Positions 1 through 5,713 are shown, counted from the stretch's first letter. The stretch: DNA of 5,713 bases from Pirellulaceae bacterium (GCA_022448645.1 JAKVBZ010000175.1:1-5713), one strand, 5' to 3'. Translations and numbers: made by a program. Notes: a model not told the origin generated them from the letters alone.

Positions 1-14
1 AGTGATAGGTAGCC

Positions 15-30
15 GGGGCCGTTGGGCCCC
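15..30. other. GC-rich perfect hairpin at left edge
   Basis: GGGGCC (15-20) and GGCCCC (25-30) are perfect inverted arms around a 4-base loop GTTG, giving a very stable 6-bp stem. No T-run follows on either strand, so it is not a canonical intrinsic terminator. Stop codons sit just before it on the plus strand (TGA at 3-5, TAG at 6-8, TAG at 10-12). It could therefore lie just beyond the end of a gene that finishes outside the window, but this cannot be shown. The hairpin also covers the only upstream start codon (TTG at 22) of the small ORF that follows. Confidence 0.5.
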
Positions 31-279
31 ACCGCTTCCACCTCACCGCCGAATACTCTCAACAGGGACAACCTGCTGGGTTTTTGGATGGGTACCATAT
101 TTCTACTCAGCAACATTCTGCCTCGCTTCTCGTTGCTCGCAGCGAGTGAAAGTCCCACGTATGGCCTCTCCTGGGGCTTAATTCTGCTGTCCATCGTCCT
201 CGGGCTGCTGGTAACCCTCAAGTCGAGTGGTCGCAAAACGGAGGTCAAAAAACGCGGCACGAGTTTCGACAAAGAGTAG
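22..279 (+). CDS. possible small two-helix membrane protein, start uncertain
   Basis: I do not recognise this protein. The longest reading begins at a TTG (22) and gives 85 residues; an in-frame ATG at 88 gives 63. Two hydrophobic stretches are visible, at about residues 18-42 (LLGFWMGTIFLLSNIL...) and 49-67 (YGLSWGLILLSIVLGLLV). A strongly basic tail follows (KSSGRKTEVKKRG), as expected for a membrane hairpin with a cytoplasmic C-terminus. An in-frame TAG at 10-12 rules out extension further upstream. Neither start has a good Shine-Dalgarno. The TTG lies in the loop of a GC-rich hairpin, while the ATG would cut into the first helix. It converges on the aminotransferase gene with a 28-base gap. 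It could be a genuine small membrane protein, the remnant of a larger gene, or chance. No function is proposed. Confidence 0.35.
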   Translation: MGPTASTSPPNTLNRDNLLGFWMGTIFLLSNILPRFSLLAASESPTYGLSWGLILLSIVLGLLVTLKSSGRKTEVKKRGTSFDKE

Positions 280-307
280 CCCTTTGTGCACCAATTGCAA
301 CCTGTCG

Positions 308-1474
308 TCAGGCCGCGTTTTCGATCGGCATGGTGCGACAAAAATCTGCCACCACGTCGACCACCACATCTTGTTCAGCCGGTGTCAGTTCCGGGAATAC
401 CGGCAGTGAGAGCACTTCCTGCGATGCCTGTTCTGTATGGGGCAAACTGCCCTTCTCGTACCCAAGGGATGCAAAACAGGTTTGCAGATGAAGCGGAATC
501 GGATAGTAAATGGCCGAACCTATCTCGCGGTCGGCCAGGAATTGGCGGAGCGCATCGCGCCGACTGTCTTGCACTCGAACCGTATACTGGTTCCACACAC
601 TTTGACAATCGTCTGCCACGGATGGAACAGCGATCGTGTCGCACAAATCGCGATCTGCAAACGCAGCCGCGTACCGATCTGCATGTTGCGAACGCTCAGC
701 AGCCCACCGGTCGACCCATGGCAACTTGACCTTTAATACGGCAGCCTGCAACGCGTCGAGCCGACTGTTTACGCCTACCACATCATGTTGGTAAATGGGA
801 TGTTGACCGTGATTGCGTAGCCTCTTTAACCGCTCGGCCAATTGGTCGTCGTTCGTGGTCACCATGCCACCATCGCCAAAACCACCAAGATTCTTAGAGG
901 GATAAAAGCTGAAACAACCGGCCGTCCCCAGCGACCCGGCGAGTCGTCCCTGATAACGAGCTCCTATCGCCTGGGCGGCATCCTCGATTACGGGGATGTT
1001 TCTGGCAGCGGCAATCTCATTAATTTGCCACATTTGGGCACACTGACCAAACAAATGAACAGGAATGATAGCCTTGGTGTTGGGTGTGATCTTTCGCTCA
1101 ATATCGTCGGGGTCGATATTGAATGTGTTGGGAACGATATCGGCAAATACCGGCTTTGCCCCCAGTCGCCAAACCGATCCGGCCGTGGCAAAAAAGGTGA
1201 AGCTCGGCAGAATGACTTCGTCACCCGGCCCTATATCAAACGCCATTAACGTCAACAGCAGTGCATCGCTGCCCGACGCACAACCTATCGCGTGGCTCGT
1301 TTGACAATAATCGGCTACGGCTGCCTCAAACTCACGGCAAGCTGGACCCAGAATAAATGCTGCCGATTGGCTGACCTCGGCGATTGCCTCATCGATCTCA
1401 ACCCGCAATGGACTGTTTTGTCGTCGAACGTCAAGCAGCGGCACCGCTGTAGCCTCGCTTCGCTTCGTGCGCAT
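308..1474 (-). CDS. DegT/DnrJ/EryC1/StrS family sugar aminotransferase
   Basis: A complete 388-residue PLP-dependent aminotransferase of the fold-type I family. Members transfer an amino group, usually from glutamate, to a keto-sugar nucleotide for O-antigen, capsule or secondary-metabolite sugars; the enzyme acts in the cytoplasm. Family landmarks appear in order: VPLLD near the N-terminus (11-15), FILGP (40-44), the cofactor phosphate-binding region ASGSDA (66-71), GDEVILPSFTFFATA (84-98), PVHLFGQ (138-144), EDAAQAIGA (164-172) with Asp165 expected to hold the pyridine nitrogen, SFYPSKNLGGFGDGG (189-203) with Lys194 as the Schiff-base lysine, and NSRLDALQAAVL (236-247). Length is normal for the family and nothing essential is missing. 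The ATG at 1474 is supported by GAGG six bases upstream. The overall pattern resembles enzymes making 3-amino sugars (WbpE/FdtB-like), but the exact substrate cannot be read from sequence. A 381-base gap and its own promoter separate it from nrdJ, so co-transcription is unlikely. Confidence 0.95.
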   Translation of the reverse strand: MRTKRSEATAVPLLDVRRQNSPLRVEIDEAIAEVSQSAAFILGPACREFEAAVADYCQTSHAIGCASGSDALLLTLMAFDIGPGDEVILPSFTFFATAGSVWRLGAKPVFADIVPNTFNIDPDDIERKITPNTKAIIPVHLFGQCAQMWQINEIAAARNIPVIEDAAQAIGARYQGRLAGSLGTAGCFSFYPSKNLGGFGDGGMVTTNDDQLAERLKRLRNHGQHPIYQHDVVGVNSRLDALQAAVLKVKLPWVDRWAAERSQHADRYAAAFADRDLCDTIAVPSVADDCQSVWNQYTVRVQDSRRDALRQFLADREIGSAIYYPIPLHLQTCFASLGYEKGSLPHTEQASQEVLSLPVFPELTPAEQDVVVDVVADFCRTMPIENAA

Positions 1475-1515
1475 GGTGTTCCTCGGCTTGTGAGAATCAA
1501 ATCTAGGGGTTTGGG

Positions 1516-1544
1516 ATCGTAGAAAGATAGCTGGAAAACGTCAA
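1516..1544 (-). promoter_or_regulatory. predicted sigma70-like promoter of the aminotransferase gene
   Basis: On the minus strand, TTGACG (1544-1539, five of six to TTGACA) and TACGAT (1521-1516, four of six to TATAAT) are separated by exactly 17 bases. Transcription would begin near 1509, leaving a leader of about 35 nt that contains the GAGG Shine-Dalgarno at 1484-1481. This is inferred from sequence only; the -10 match is moderate. Confidence 0.5.
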
Positions 1545-1559
1545 TCGCCATTGGCGATT
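1543..1559. promoter_or_regulatory. 17-bp palindrome, candidate operator
   Basis: AATCGCCA-T-TGGCGATT is a perfect inverted repeat with 8-bp arms about a single central base. Such a tight centre is poor for an RNA hairpin but typical of a site for a dimeric DNA-binding protein. It overlaps the distal edge of the predicted -35 hexamer (1539-1544) of the aminotransferase promoter, a position where a bound protein could repress or activate. I cannot name the regulator. Confidence 0.45.
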
Positions 1560-1679
1560 CGGTCAAACTCACACGGAGTGCTATCACTGCATGTTGACAG
1601 TCTATCGCAGCTGGCAGGAAGAAGCCTCCAGCTGTCTCCCAGAGAGCAAGATTGCGAAGATGCATCGACCCAAATCACT

Positions 1680-1692
1680 GGGCACGGTGCCC
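1680..1692. repeat. 13-bp GC-rich palindrome downstream of nrdJ
   Basis: GGGCAC-G-GTGCCC is a perfect inverted repeat with 6-bp arms and a single central base. It lies 164 bases past the nrdJ stop and about 136 bases upstream of the predicted aminotransferase -35 box. No T-run follows it on either strand, so it does not look like an intrinsic terminator. A protein-binding site is possible; chance is also possible at this size. Confidence 0.3.
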
Positions 1693-1855
1693 GGTTAGAT
1701 CGTTTGCGCCAAATCCTTTTGTACGCCTATAAGCTACAGCAAGAAACAAGCGTCTTACGAGAAAACACCGCCTGGAAACGAGTCCAAGAACGCACCTGGA
1801 ACCGAAACTACCATCCGGAAACTTGCGTTCCCAACAGCTTAAGTTTGGCGGGGCG

Positions 1856-4800
1856 TCAGCTACAGCCCATGCTACTACCACAATTATGGCAAAGGTAACA
1901 GTTACCATTGCGAACGGTAATCGCACCACAGTTATCGCAGGCAGGCGCATCGACCTGAAAGTCAGCAAATTGAGTGCTTCGGGTAATTTTTTCATTCTGG
2001 AAGCCACCTTCTGGGGGGTCTTCCAGCAATAACTCCCCGGAGTGGTCCGGTACACGAAGCATGACTCCGGCTCGCTCCAAGAGTTTGGTATCCAATCCAT
2101 TGGAATGTCCATTGGAATGTCCATTGGAATGTCCATTGGAATGTCCATTGGAATGCTGCTGGGCACCATCCTCCATGCCTGTTCCAACTTTGGAACCCTC
2201 CACGGCGATCGAGTCGTTAGGTTGCCGATCGGCCAAGGTCACCATCGGCTCAGGAGACGCCTTCGATTGCTTGTCACTTTCTGGGGCCTGCTGGTTACCA
2301 CCGGAGACGGACAAGTCGCTCACCTCCTGGGTGACAGGCAAAGTTCCCGACTTGGCATCCGTCCCTTTGTCTGCCGGGCTCTCACTATCTGGCGCCTGAC
2401 CCTTTGGTTCATCTGAAAAGATCCCCAGAGTTGCCTCCTTGTAACCGGGCAAAAATGTAATACCGAGCCATCGGAAGATGTAATCGATGAGACTTTTTGC
2501 GATGCGGATATTGGGGTTTTTGGTGAATCCCTGCGGTTCGAATCGCATGTGAGAGAATTTGCGAACGTAATCTTCCAAGGGAACACCGTACTGAAGACTC
2601 ATCGATACGGCAGTCCCAAAGGCGTCCATCAATCCCCCGATGGTGCTTCCCTCTTTCGCCATGGTGATGAACAGTTCCCCAGGTTGACCATCGTCATACA
2701 GCCCCACGGTCACATAGCCTTCATGGCCTGAAACACTAAATTTATGGGTAATGGATTGACGTGTATCCGCAAGCCGCTTTCGGAATGGCTTGGCGACAAT
2801 CCGGACTTTGGCTTCTTCCTTTTCTGCTGCCCGATCGCCTTCAGGACTGGTCGCCAGGGGTTGGCTCTCTTTAGAACCATCACGGTAAATGGCCAAAGCC
2901 TTCAATCCCAGTCGCCAGCCATCGGTGTAGGCCTTGGCAATTTCAGCTGGAGTTGTGTCGCGTGGCATATTGACCGTTTTGGAAATTGCACCAGAGAGGA
3001 ATGGTTGCGCCGCAGCCATCATGGTGACGTGCGCGTCCCACGGGATGCTACGAGTACCGTTGCGCGGCGTAAACGCACAGTCGAATACGGACAAATGCTC
3101 CGGTCGCACGTTGGGCGCACCTTCAATCGCGTCATTCTCCTCAATGTATGCAAGGACCGACTTGATTTCCGGTTCATCAAACCCTAGCGTCTGCAGCGCT
3201 AGTGGCACGGTGCGGTTGACTATCTTGAGCATGCCACCGCCGGCAAGTTGTTTGTACTTCACTAACGCGATGTCCGGCTCGATACCTGTCGTATCGCAGT
3301 CCATCATGAAGCTAATCGTGCCCGTTGGGGCGAGGACGGTCGCTTGCGCATTGCGAAAACCGTGGGCAGCCCCTGCCACAAGCACCTCGTCCCACAGTTC
3401 CTTGGCCGCATCACGGAGGTAAGGCGGACACTGGGAATCGATCCGGTCCACCGAGTCACTGTGCATCTGCATCACTCGCAAGAACGGTTCGCGATTCTTC
3501 TCGTACTCGTCGAATGTCCCCACTGCTTCAGCCAGTTCGGCGCTGGTCCGATTGGCCGTCCCGTGGAGCAAAGCTGTTAGTGCCCCACAAACACCGCGTG
3601 ACGCATCCGAATCGTAAGCCATACCACCGGCCATCAACAAACTACCCAAATTTGAGTAACCCAGCCCCAATGGCCGGAACAAATGGCTATTGTGGGCAAT
3701 TTCGGCTGTCGGATAACTCGCGTGATCGACCAGGATCTCCTGCGCGATGAAAAAGATCCGCGCCGCAGCCACAAACCGCTGGCAATCAAAGGTACCATTG
3801 GAGCGGCGAAACTTCATCAAATTGATGCTGGCCAGGTTACACGCCGTATTGTCCAGGAACATGTACTCGCTGCACGGGTTGCTGGCATTGATCCGGCCAC
3901 TGTTGGGACACGTGTTCCAGCGATTGATGGTCGTGTCGTACTGAACACCCGGATCGCCGCAATGCCAGGCACAATCGGCCATGCGGTCCATAAGATCGCG
4001 TGCCCGGTAGGCTGGCCCCTCGGTCTTCTGGTCGGTAACCCACCGCGTGATCCACGACTCGTCATTCTCGACTGCCTGCATGAAATCGTCAGTCACTCGC
4101 ACCGAAAGGTTTGCGTTCTGGAACATGATCGAACTATAAGCCTCGCCATTGAAGTTCGCTTCATATCCACCCTTCTCAATGAGAACGCGGGCCTTTTGTT
4201 CTTCCTTCCACTTACACTCAATAAACTCCATCACATCTGGATGCCACACCTTGAGCGATTGCATCTTCGCAGCCCGTCGTGTCTTACCACCACTCTTGAC
4301 CACCGCCGCGATCTGGTCATACACCCTCATGAATGAAAGCGGTCCGGATGGCTTCCCTCCACCAGAGAGCTTCTCCCGATACGAACGCAAACTCGACAGA
4401 TCAGTACCCGTACCCGACCCAAATTTGAACAACATCGCCTCACTCGTCGCTAGGCGCATGATGTCTTCCATGTTGTCTTCGACATGCTGAATAAAACAGG
4501 CCGAACCTTGCGGATACTCGTACGGATTCTCCGGCTGGACCACACATTCTGCAGTCGAATCCCAATGCCAATTACACTTGTTTCCAGTCACACCATACTG
4601 ATGGTACAACCCAACGTTGAACCACACTGGGGAATTGAAGGCCCCGTGTTGATGGAGGCACAACCATGCCAACTCACGATAAAACCGCTCGCCGTCCTCG
4701 GACGACGCAAAATAACCATCGCTCACACCCCAATCGGTGATCGTCCGCGCCACGCGGTGGACCAATTGACGCACGCTGTACTCACGCTCAGGTGTACCGA

Positions 4801-5068
4801 CCTCACCATAAAAATATTTGCTGCAAATAACGTTCGTTGCCAGTTGGCTCCAAAACGACGGCACTTCGCAGTTGGTCTGCTCAAAGACAACTTCGCCCCC
4901 CTCGCCTTGGATCTGCGAGGTCCGCGTTTCCCACTCGACTGTATCCATTGGATCAGCCACATCGCTGGGACAAAATTGCGACTCGACCTTGAGTTGACCG
5001 CTGAACGGCCCGGTCGAACGTGTATGGACTGCAGGTGAGTCAAACTTTGTAGCATGAGCTGTCGTCAT
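1856..5068 (-). CDS. nrdJ: adenosylcobalamin-dependent class II ribonucleotide reductase
   Basis: A complete 1070-residue enzyme that reduces ribonucleotides to deoxyribonucleotides using a thiyl radical generated from adenosylcobalamin, independently of oxygen; cytoplasmic. The N-terminal RNR domain is at about 59-150 (VFEQTNCEVPSFWSQLATN). Cys191 in SACFIQ and Cys410 in NTACNL should be the redox pair that supplies electrons. Asn397-x-Cys399-x-Glu401 (NPCSE) is the catalytic core, with Cys399 the radical-bearing residue; its 11-residue distance to Cys410 matches the Thermotoga maritima enzyme (C322/C333). KTRRAAKM (262-269) and the phosphate-binding PTGTIS (581-586) are typical of class II. 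A second conserved domain (about 770-880) is followed by an acidic, low-complexity linker (about 885-993) with (HSNG)5, then a C-terminal cysteine-rich ribbon (Cys1044, 1047, 1057, 1060, 1063, 1069) thought to re-reduce the active site. No ATP-cone is evident at the N-terminus. The protein is longer than the 827-residue T. maritima enzyme, mainly because of the linker and tails. The ATG at 5068 has AGGAGG eight bases upstream. Confidence 0.98.
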   Translation of the reverse strand: MTTAHATKFDSPAVHTRSTGPFSGQLKVESQFCPSDVADPMDTVEWETRTSQIQGEGGEVVFEQTNCEVPSFWSQLATNVICSKYFYGEVGTPEREYSVRQLVHRVARTITDWGVSDGYFASSEDGERFYRELAWLCLHQHGAFNSPVWFNVGLYHQYGVTGNKCNWHWDSTAECVVQPENPYEYPQGSACFIQHVEDNMEDIMRLATSEAMLFKFGSGTGTDLSSLRSYREKLSGGGKPSGPLSFMRVYDQIAAVVKSGGKTRRAAKMQSLKVWHPDVMEFIECKWKEEQKARVLIEKGGYEANFNGEAYSSIMFQNANLSVRVTDDFMQAVENDESWITRWVTDQKTEGPAYRARDLMDRMADCAWHCGDPGVQYDTTINRWNTCPNSGRINASNPCSEYMFLDNTACNLASINLMKFRRSNGTFDCQRFVAAARIFFIAQEILVDHASYPTAEIAHNSHLFRPLGLGYSNLGSLLMAGGMAYDSDASRGVCGALTALLHGTANRTSAELAEAVGTFDEYEKNREPFLRVMQMHSDSVDRIDSQCPPYLRDAAKELWDEVLVAGAAHGFRNAQATVLAPTGTISFMMDCDTTGIEPDIALVKYKQLAGGGMLKIVNRTVPLALQTLGFDEPEIKSVLAYIEENDAIEGAPNVRPEHLSVFDCAFTPRNGTRSIPWDAHVTMMAAAQPFLSGAISKTVNMPRDTTPAEIAKAYTDGWRLGLKALAIYRDGSKESQPLATSPEGDRAAEKEEAKVRIVAKPFRKRLADTRQSITHKFSVSGHEGYVTVGLYDDGQPGELFITMAKEGSTIGGLMDAFGTAVSMSLQYGVPLEDYVRKFSHMRFEPQGFTKNPNIRIAKSLIDYIFRWLGITFLPGYKEATLGIFSDEPKGQAPDSESPADKGTDAKSGTLPVTQEVSDLSVSGGNQQAPESDKQSKASPEPMVTLADRQPNDSIAVEGSKVGTGMEDGAQQHSNGHSNGHSNGHSNGHSNGLDTKLLERAGVMLRVPDHSGELLLEDPPEGGFQNEKITRSTQFADFQVDAPACDNCGAITVRNGNCYLCHNCGSSMGCS
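2096..2155 (-). repeat. five perfect 12-bp tandem repeats in nrdJ, encoding (HSNG)5
   Basis: The minus-strand unit CATTCCAATGGA occurs five times without a mismatch and encodes His-Ser-Asn-Gly at residues 972-991 of NrdJ. All copies use identical codons, which points to recent expansion by slippage or unequal recombination rather than selection on protein sequence alone. The unit is a multiple of three, so gain or loss of copies keeps the frame. It lies in the flexible linker just before the C-terminal cysteine ribbon segment. Confidence 0.97.
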
Positions 5069-5236
5069 TGATGCTTCCTCCTGAGCGCAAAACCGATGGG
5101 AATCCCTTCCATTGTATACATTTGTTCAGATACACCTACTTCTACGATCGGCGACTAAATTGTTTGCTCTACACAACATTTAGGGCCGTCGGTGGTCTAA
5201 ACCCGAGTAATCCAACCATTTTCTCGGCAGTGACCA
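5069..5236 (-). promoter_or_regulatory. nrdJ 5' leader, about 165 nt
   Basis: If transcription starts about seven bases past the predicted -10 hexamer, the nrdJ message carries an unusually long untranslated leader. A strong Shine-Dalgarno closes it. A weak hairpin is possible between TTTAG and CTAAA (minus strand, about 5205-5179). I find no AGCCACTG-type B12 box or other cobalamin-riboswitch landmark. A plus-strand ORF crossing the leader (5068-5373) looks like chance. Confidence 0.4.
5077..5082 (-). promoter_or_regulatory. strong Shine-Dalgarno for nrdJ
   Basis: A perfect AGGAGG on the minus strand lies eight bases before the ATG at 5068. It fixes the nrdJ start and makes other nearby starts unlikely. 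Confidence 0.92.
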
Positions 5237-5249
5237 CTATATATTGTAG
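5234..5249. promoter_or_regulatory. NrdR box 1 (proximal to nrdJ)
   Basis: CCACTATATATTGTAG matches the NrdR operator consensus acaCwAtATaTwGwgt at all ten core positions (CTATATATTG). NrdR is a zinc-ribbon/ATP-cone repressor that binds pairs of such boxes and shuts off ribonucleotide reductase genes when dATP is plentiful. The predicted nrdJ -10 hexamer lies inside this box. Confidence 0.87.
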
Positions 5250-5270
5250 ATGTCCTTCAAAGAACTACAA
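5243..5270 (-). promoter_or_regulatory. predicted nrdJ promoter embedded in NrdR boxes
   Basis: On the minus strand TTGTAG (5270-5265) and TACAAT (5248-5243) are spaced by 16 bases. The -35 lies within NrdR box 2 and the -10 within box 1, so NrdR bound to both would block RNA polymerase. Each hexamer matches the sigma70 consensus moderately; the placement relative to the boxes raises confidence. Confidence 0.6.
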
Positions 5271-5280
5271 TATCCAGTTG
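5265..5280. promoter_or_regulatory. NrdR box 2 (distal to nrdJ)
   Basis: CTACAATATCCAGTTG matches eight of the ten core positions of the NrdR consensus (CAATATCCAG). It begins exactly 31 bases from the start of box 1, about three helical turns. That is the spacing known for paired NrdR boxes and puts both on the same face of the DNA. Confidence 0.82.
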
Positions 5281-5611
5281 TTAAGTCGTCAGATCTTACA
5301 CATCCAGATCACTTCGTCAATTGAATTTCCTGTATTTCGTAACATGCTATCATACAACACCTTGTGTCGATAATGGATTTTTAGATCTGTCTCTGGGAAA
5401 GGGGGTATCGAAGGTCAAAACCACCGTTTTTCCCGGGCCACAGCCTAATTTTTCCCCCTCCTTGGACCTAACAAACGTCGATTCAAGAATTCCCAAATTT
5501 TGCCAGAAGCCCGCCCCTCAAAGACGACGCCAACCTCGCAGACCAACCAGATTACTGCCAGCAAACCGTGCCGAAAATAATAGACCCCCTTTTTTGTGGC
5601 CCAACCGGTTC

Positions 5612-5633
5612 GCGCGATGCGTCCCCATCGCGC
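5612..5633. other. strong 8-bp hairpin
   Basis: GCGCGATG (5612-5619) and CATCGCGC (5626-5633) form a perfect stem with a 6-base loop (CGTCCC). No T-run follows on either strand, so an intrinsic terminator is unlikely. Together with the next hairpin and the tandem repeat it makes up a structured cluster of about 85 bases, which might be a repetitive extragenic element or a structured RNA. Confidence 0.6.
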
Positions 5634-5645
5634 CCCAATGCTACC

Positions 5646-5660
5646 GCTTGCTCTGCAAGC
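5646..5660. other. 6-bp hairpin with 3-base loop
   Basis: GCTTGC (5646-5651) and GCAAGC (5655-5660) pair perfectly around TCT. It begins 12 bases after the preceding hairpin and ends 5 bases before the tandem repeat, which suggests one composite element. Confidence 0.5.
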
Positions 5661-5665
5661 CGCTA

Positions 5666-5695
5666 GACCAACCAGAAAGTGGACCAACCAGAAAG
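5666..5695. repeat. 14-bp tandem direct repeat with 2-bp gap; third partial copy at 5541
   Basis: GACCAACCAGAAAG occurs at 5666-5679 and again at 5682-5695, separated by TG. Eleven bases of the same motif (GACCAACCAGA) recur at 5541-5551 in the same orientation. The 16-bp period is not a multiple of three, so it is not a protein repeat. It may be a duplicated binding site or part of a dispersed element. Confidence 0.8.
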
Positions 5696-5713
5696 AAAAG
5701 AGGCTTGGCCTTT

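Larger units (their letters stand above)
1475..1855. other. intergenic spacer between nrdJ and aminotransferase gene
   Basis: This 381-base spacer lies between the nrdJ stop and the aminotransferase start. Its left part holds the aminotransferase Shine-Dalgarno (1481-1484), promoter and palindrome; a second palindrome sits at 1680-1692. I see no clear intrinsic terminator with a T-run behind nrdJ. A plus-strand reading frame (1551-1898, TTG start) and a minus-strand frame (1665 to 1315) cross it. Neither has a recognisable motif or a good ribosome site, and both run into confident genes, so I do not call them. Confidence 0.6.
5281..5713. other. gene-poor region upstream of nrdJ, with repeats at its right end
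   Basis: I see no convincing gene here. The part nearest nrdJ (about 5281-5395) is AT-rich and carries two AGATCT hexamers (5291, 5383); beyond it come G- and C-runs and short T-runs. A minus-strand reading frame ending at 5445 stays open to the right edge of the window. It would be the C-terminal part of something longer, but its sequence is rich in Arg, Gly and Trp, has no recognisable motif, and is built largely over the hairpins and repeats listed separately. I treat it as probably noncoding. Confidence 0.5.

Noticed and set aside
1551..1898. Plus-strand 115-codon ORF in the spacer, running tail to tail into nrdJ
   Set aside because: It has a TTG start inside the operator-like palindrome, no Shine-Dalgarno and no recognisable motif, and it overlaps the nrdJ 3' end.
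1675..2187. Minus-strand frame with repeated MDIP residues
   Set aside because: The repeat is the 12-bp nrdJ tandem repeat read in the wrong frame, and the rest overlaps the conserved C-terminal ribbon of NrdJ.
3683..4336. 217-codon plus-strand reading frame antisense to nrdJ
   Set aside because: It lies wholly inside the conserved part of nrdJ, has no recognisable motif, and is readily explained as a by-product of nrdJ codon use on the opposite strand.
4484..5038. 184-codon plus-strand reading frame antisense to the nrdJ N-terminal region
   Set aside because: Same reason: it is fully covered by conserved NrdJ sequence, with no motif and no good ribosome site.
308..5068. nrdJ and the aminotransferase gene as one operon
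   Set aside because: They share a strand, but the 381-base gap, the separate promoter before the aminotransferase gene, and the unrelated functions argue against it.
5220..5420. Possible cobalamin riboswitch upstream of nrdJ, suggested by GGTCACTGCC on the minus strand near 5236-5227
   Set aside because: The match to the B12 box is imperfect and sits at the predicted transcript start. The sequence that would have to form the aptamer is AT-rich, lacks the other conserved aptamer segments, and is occupied by the NrdR boxes.
5395..5458. GGGAAA...TTTCCC inverted arms with nearby T-runs, considered as a terminator
   Set aside because: The arms are short, the loop would be about 28 to 50 bases, and no T-run follows a stable stem.

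Overview
The window is bacterial chromosomal DNA with roughly balanced base composition. It holds two confidently identified genes, both on the minus strand. One is nrdJ (1856-5068), a complete vitamin B12-dependent class II ribonucleotide reductase. The other is a complete PLP-dependent sugar aminotransferase of the DegT/DnrJ/EryC1/StrS family (308-1474). A short plus-strand ORF at the left edge (ending at 279) may encode a small two-helix membrane protein. The style of the genes and the long, gene-poor spacers would fit a planctomycete or a similar environmental bacterium. That is an impression from the proteins, not something the DNA proves.

Layout from left to right: a GC-rich hairpin (15-30) precedes and overlaps the beginning of the possible membrane ORF. 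That ORF converges on the aminotransferase gene. A 381-base spacer (1475-1855) carries a sigma70-like promoter for the aminotransferase, with a 17-bp palindrome touching its -35 hexamer, and a second smaller palindrome. nrdJ follows, with a long low-complexity linker near its C-terminus that contains five perfect copies of a 12-bp repeat. Upstream of nrdJ come a strong Shine-Dalgarno, a leader of about 165 nt, and a promoter embedded in two NrdR boxes set 31 bp apart. The remaining right end (5281-5713) has no convincing gene. It does hold two hairpins, a 14-bp tandem repeat and a third partial copy of that repeat.

The clearest functional story is nrdJ control. The enzyme makes deoxyribonucleotides in an oxygen-independent, adenosylcobalamin-dependent way, and its promoter has the tandem operator architecture of the repressor NrdR, which senses the nucleotide pool. 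No cobalamin riboswitch is visible in the leader. The aminotransferase appears to be a separate transcription unit with its own promoter and candidate operator. It probably feeds an amino-sugar into a surface polysaccharide. I see no previously undescribed multi-gene system here. The points most worth checking are the NrdR site pair, the operator-like palindrome before the aminotransferase, the expandable (HSNG)5 linker repeat in NrdJ, and the repeat/hairpin cluster at the right edge.
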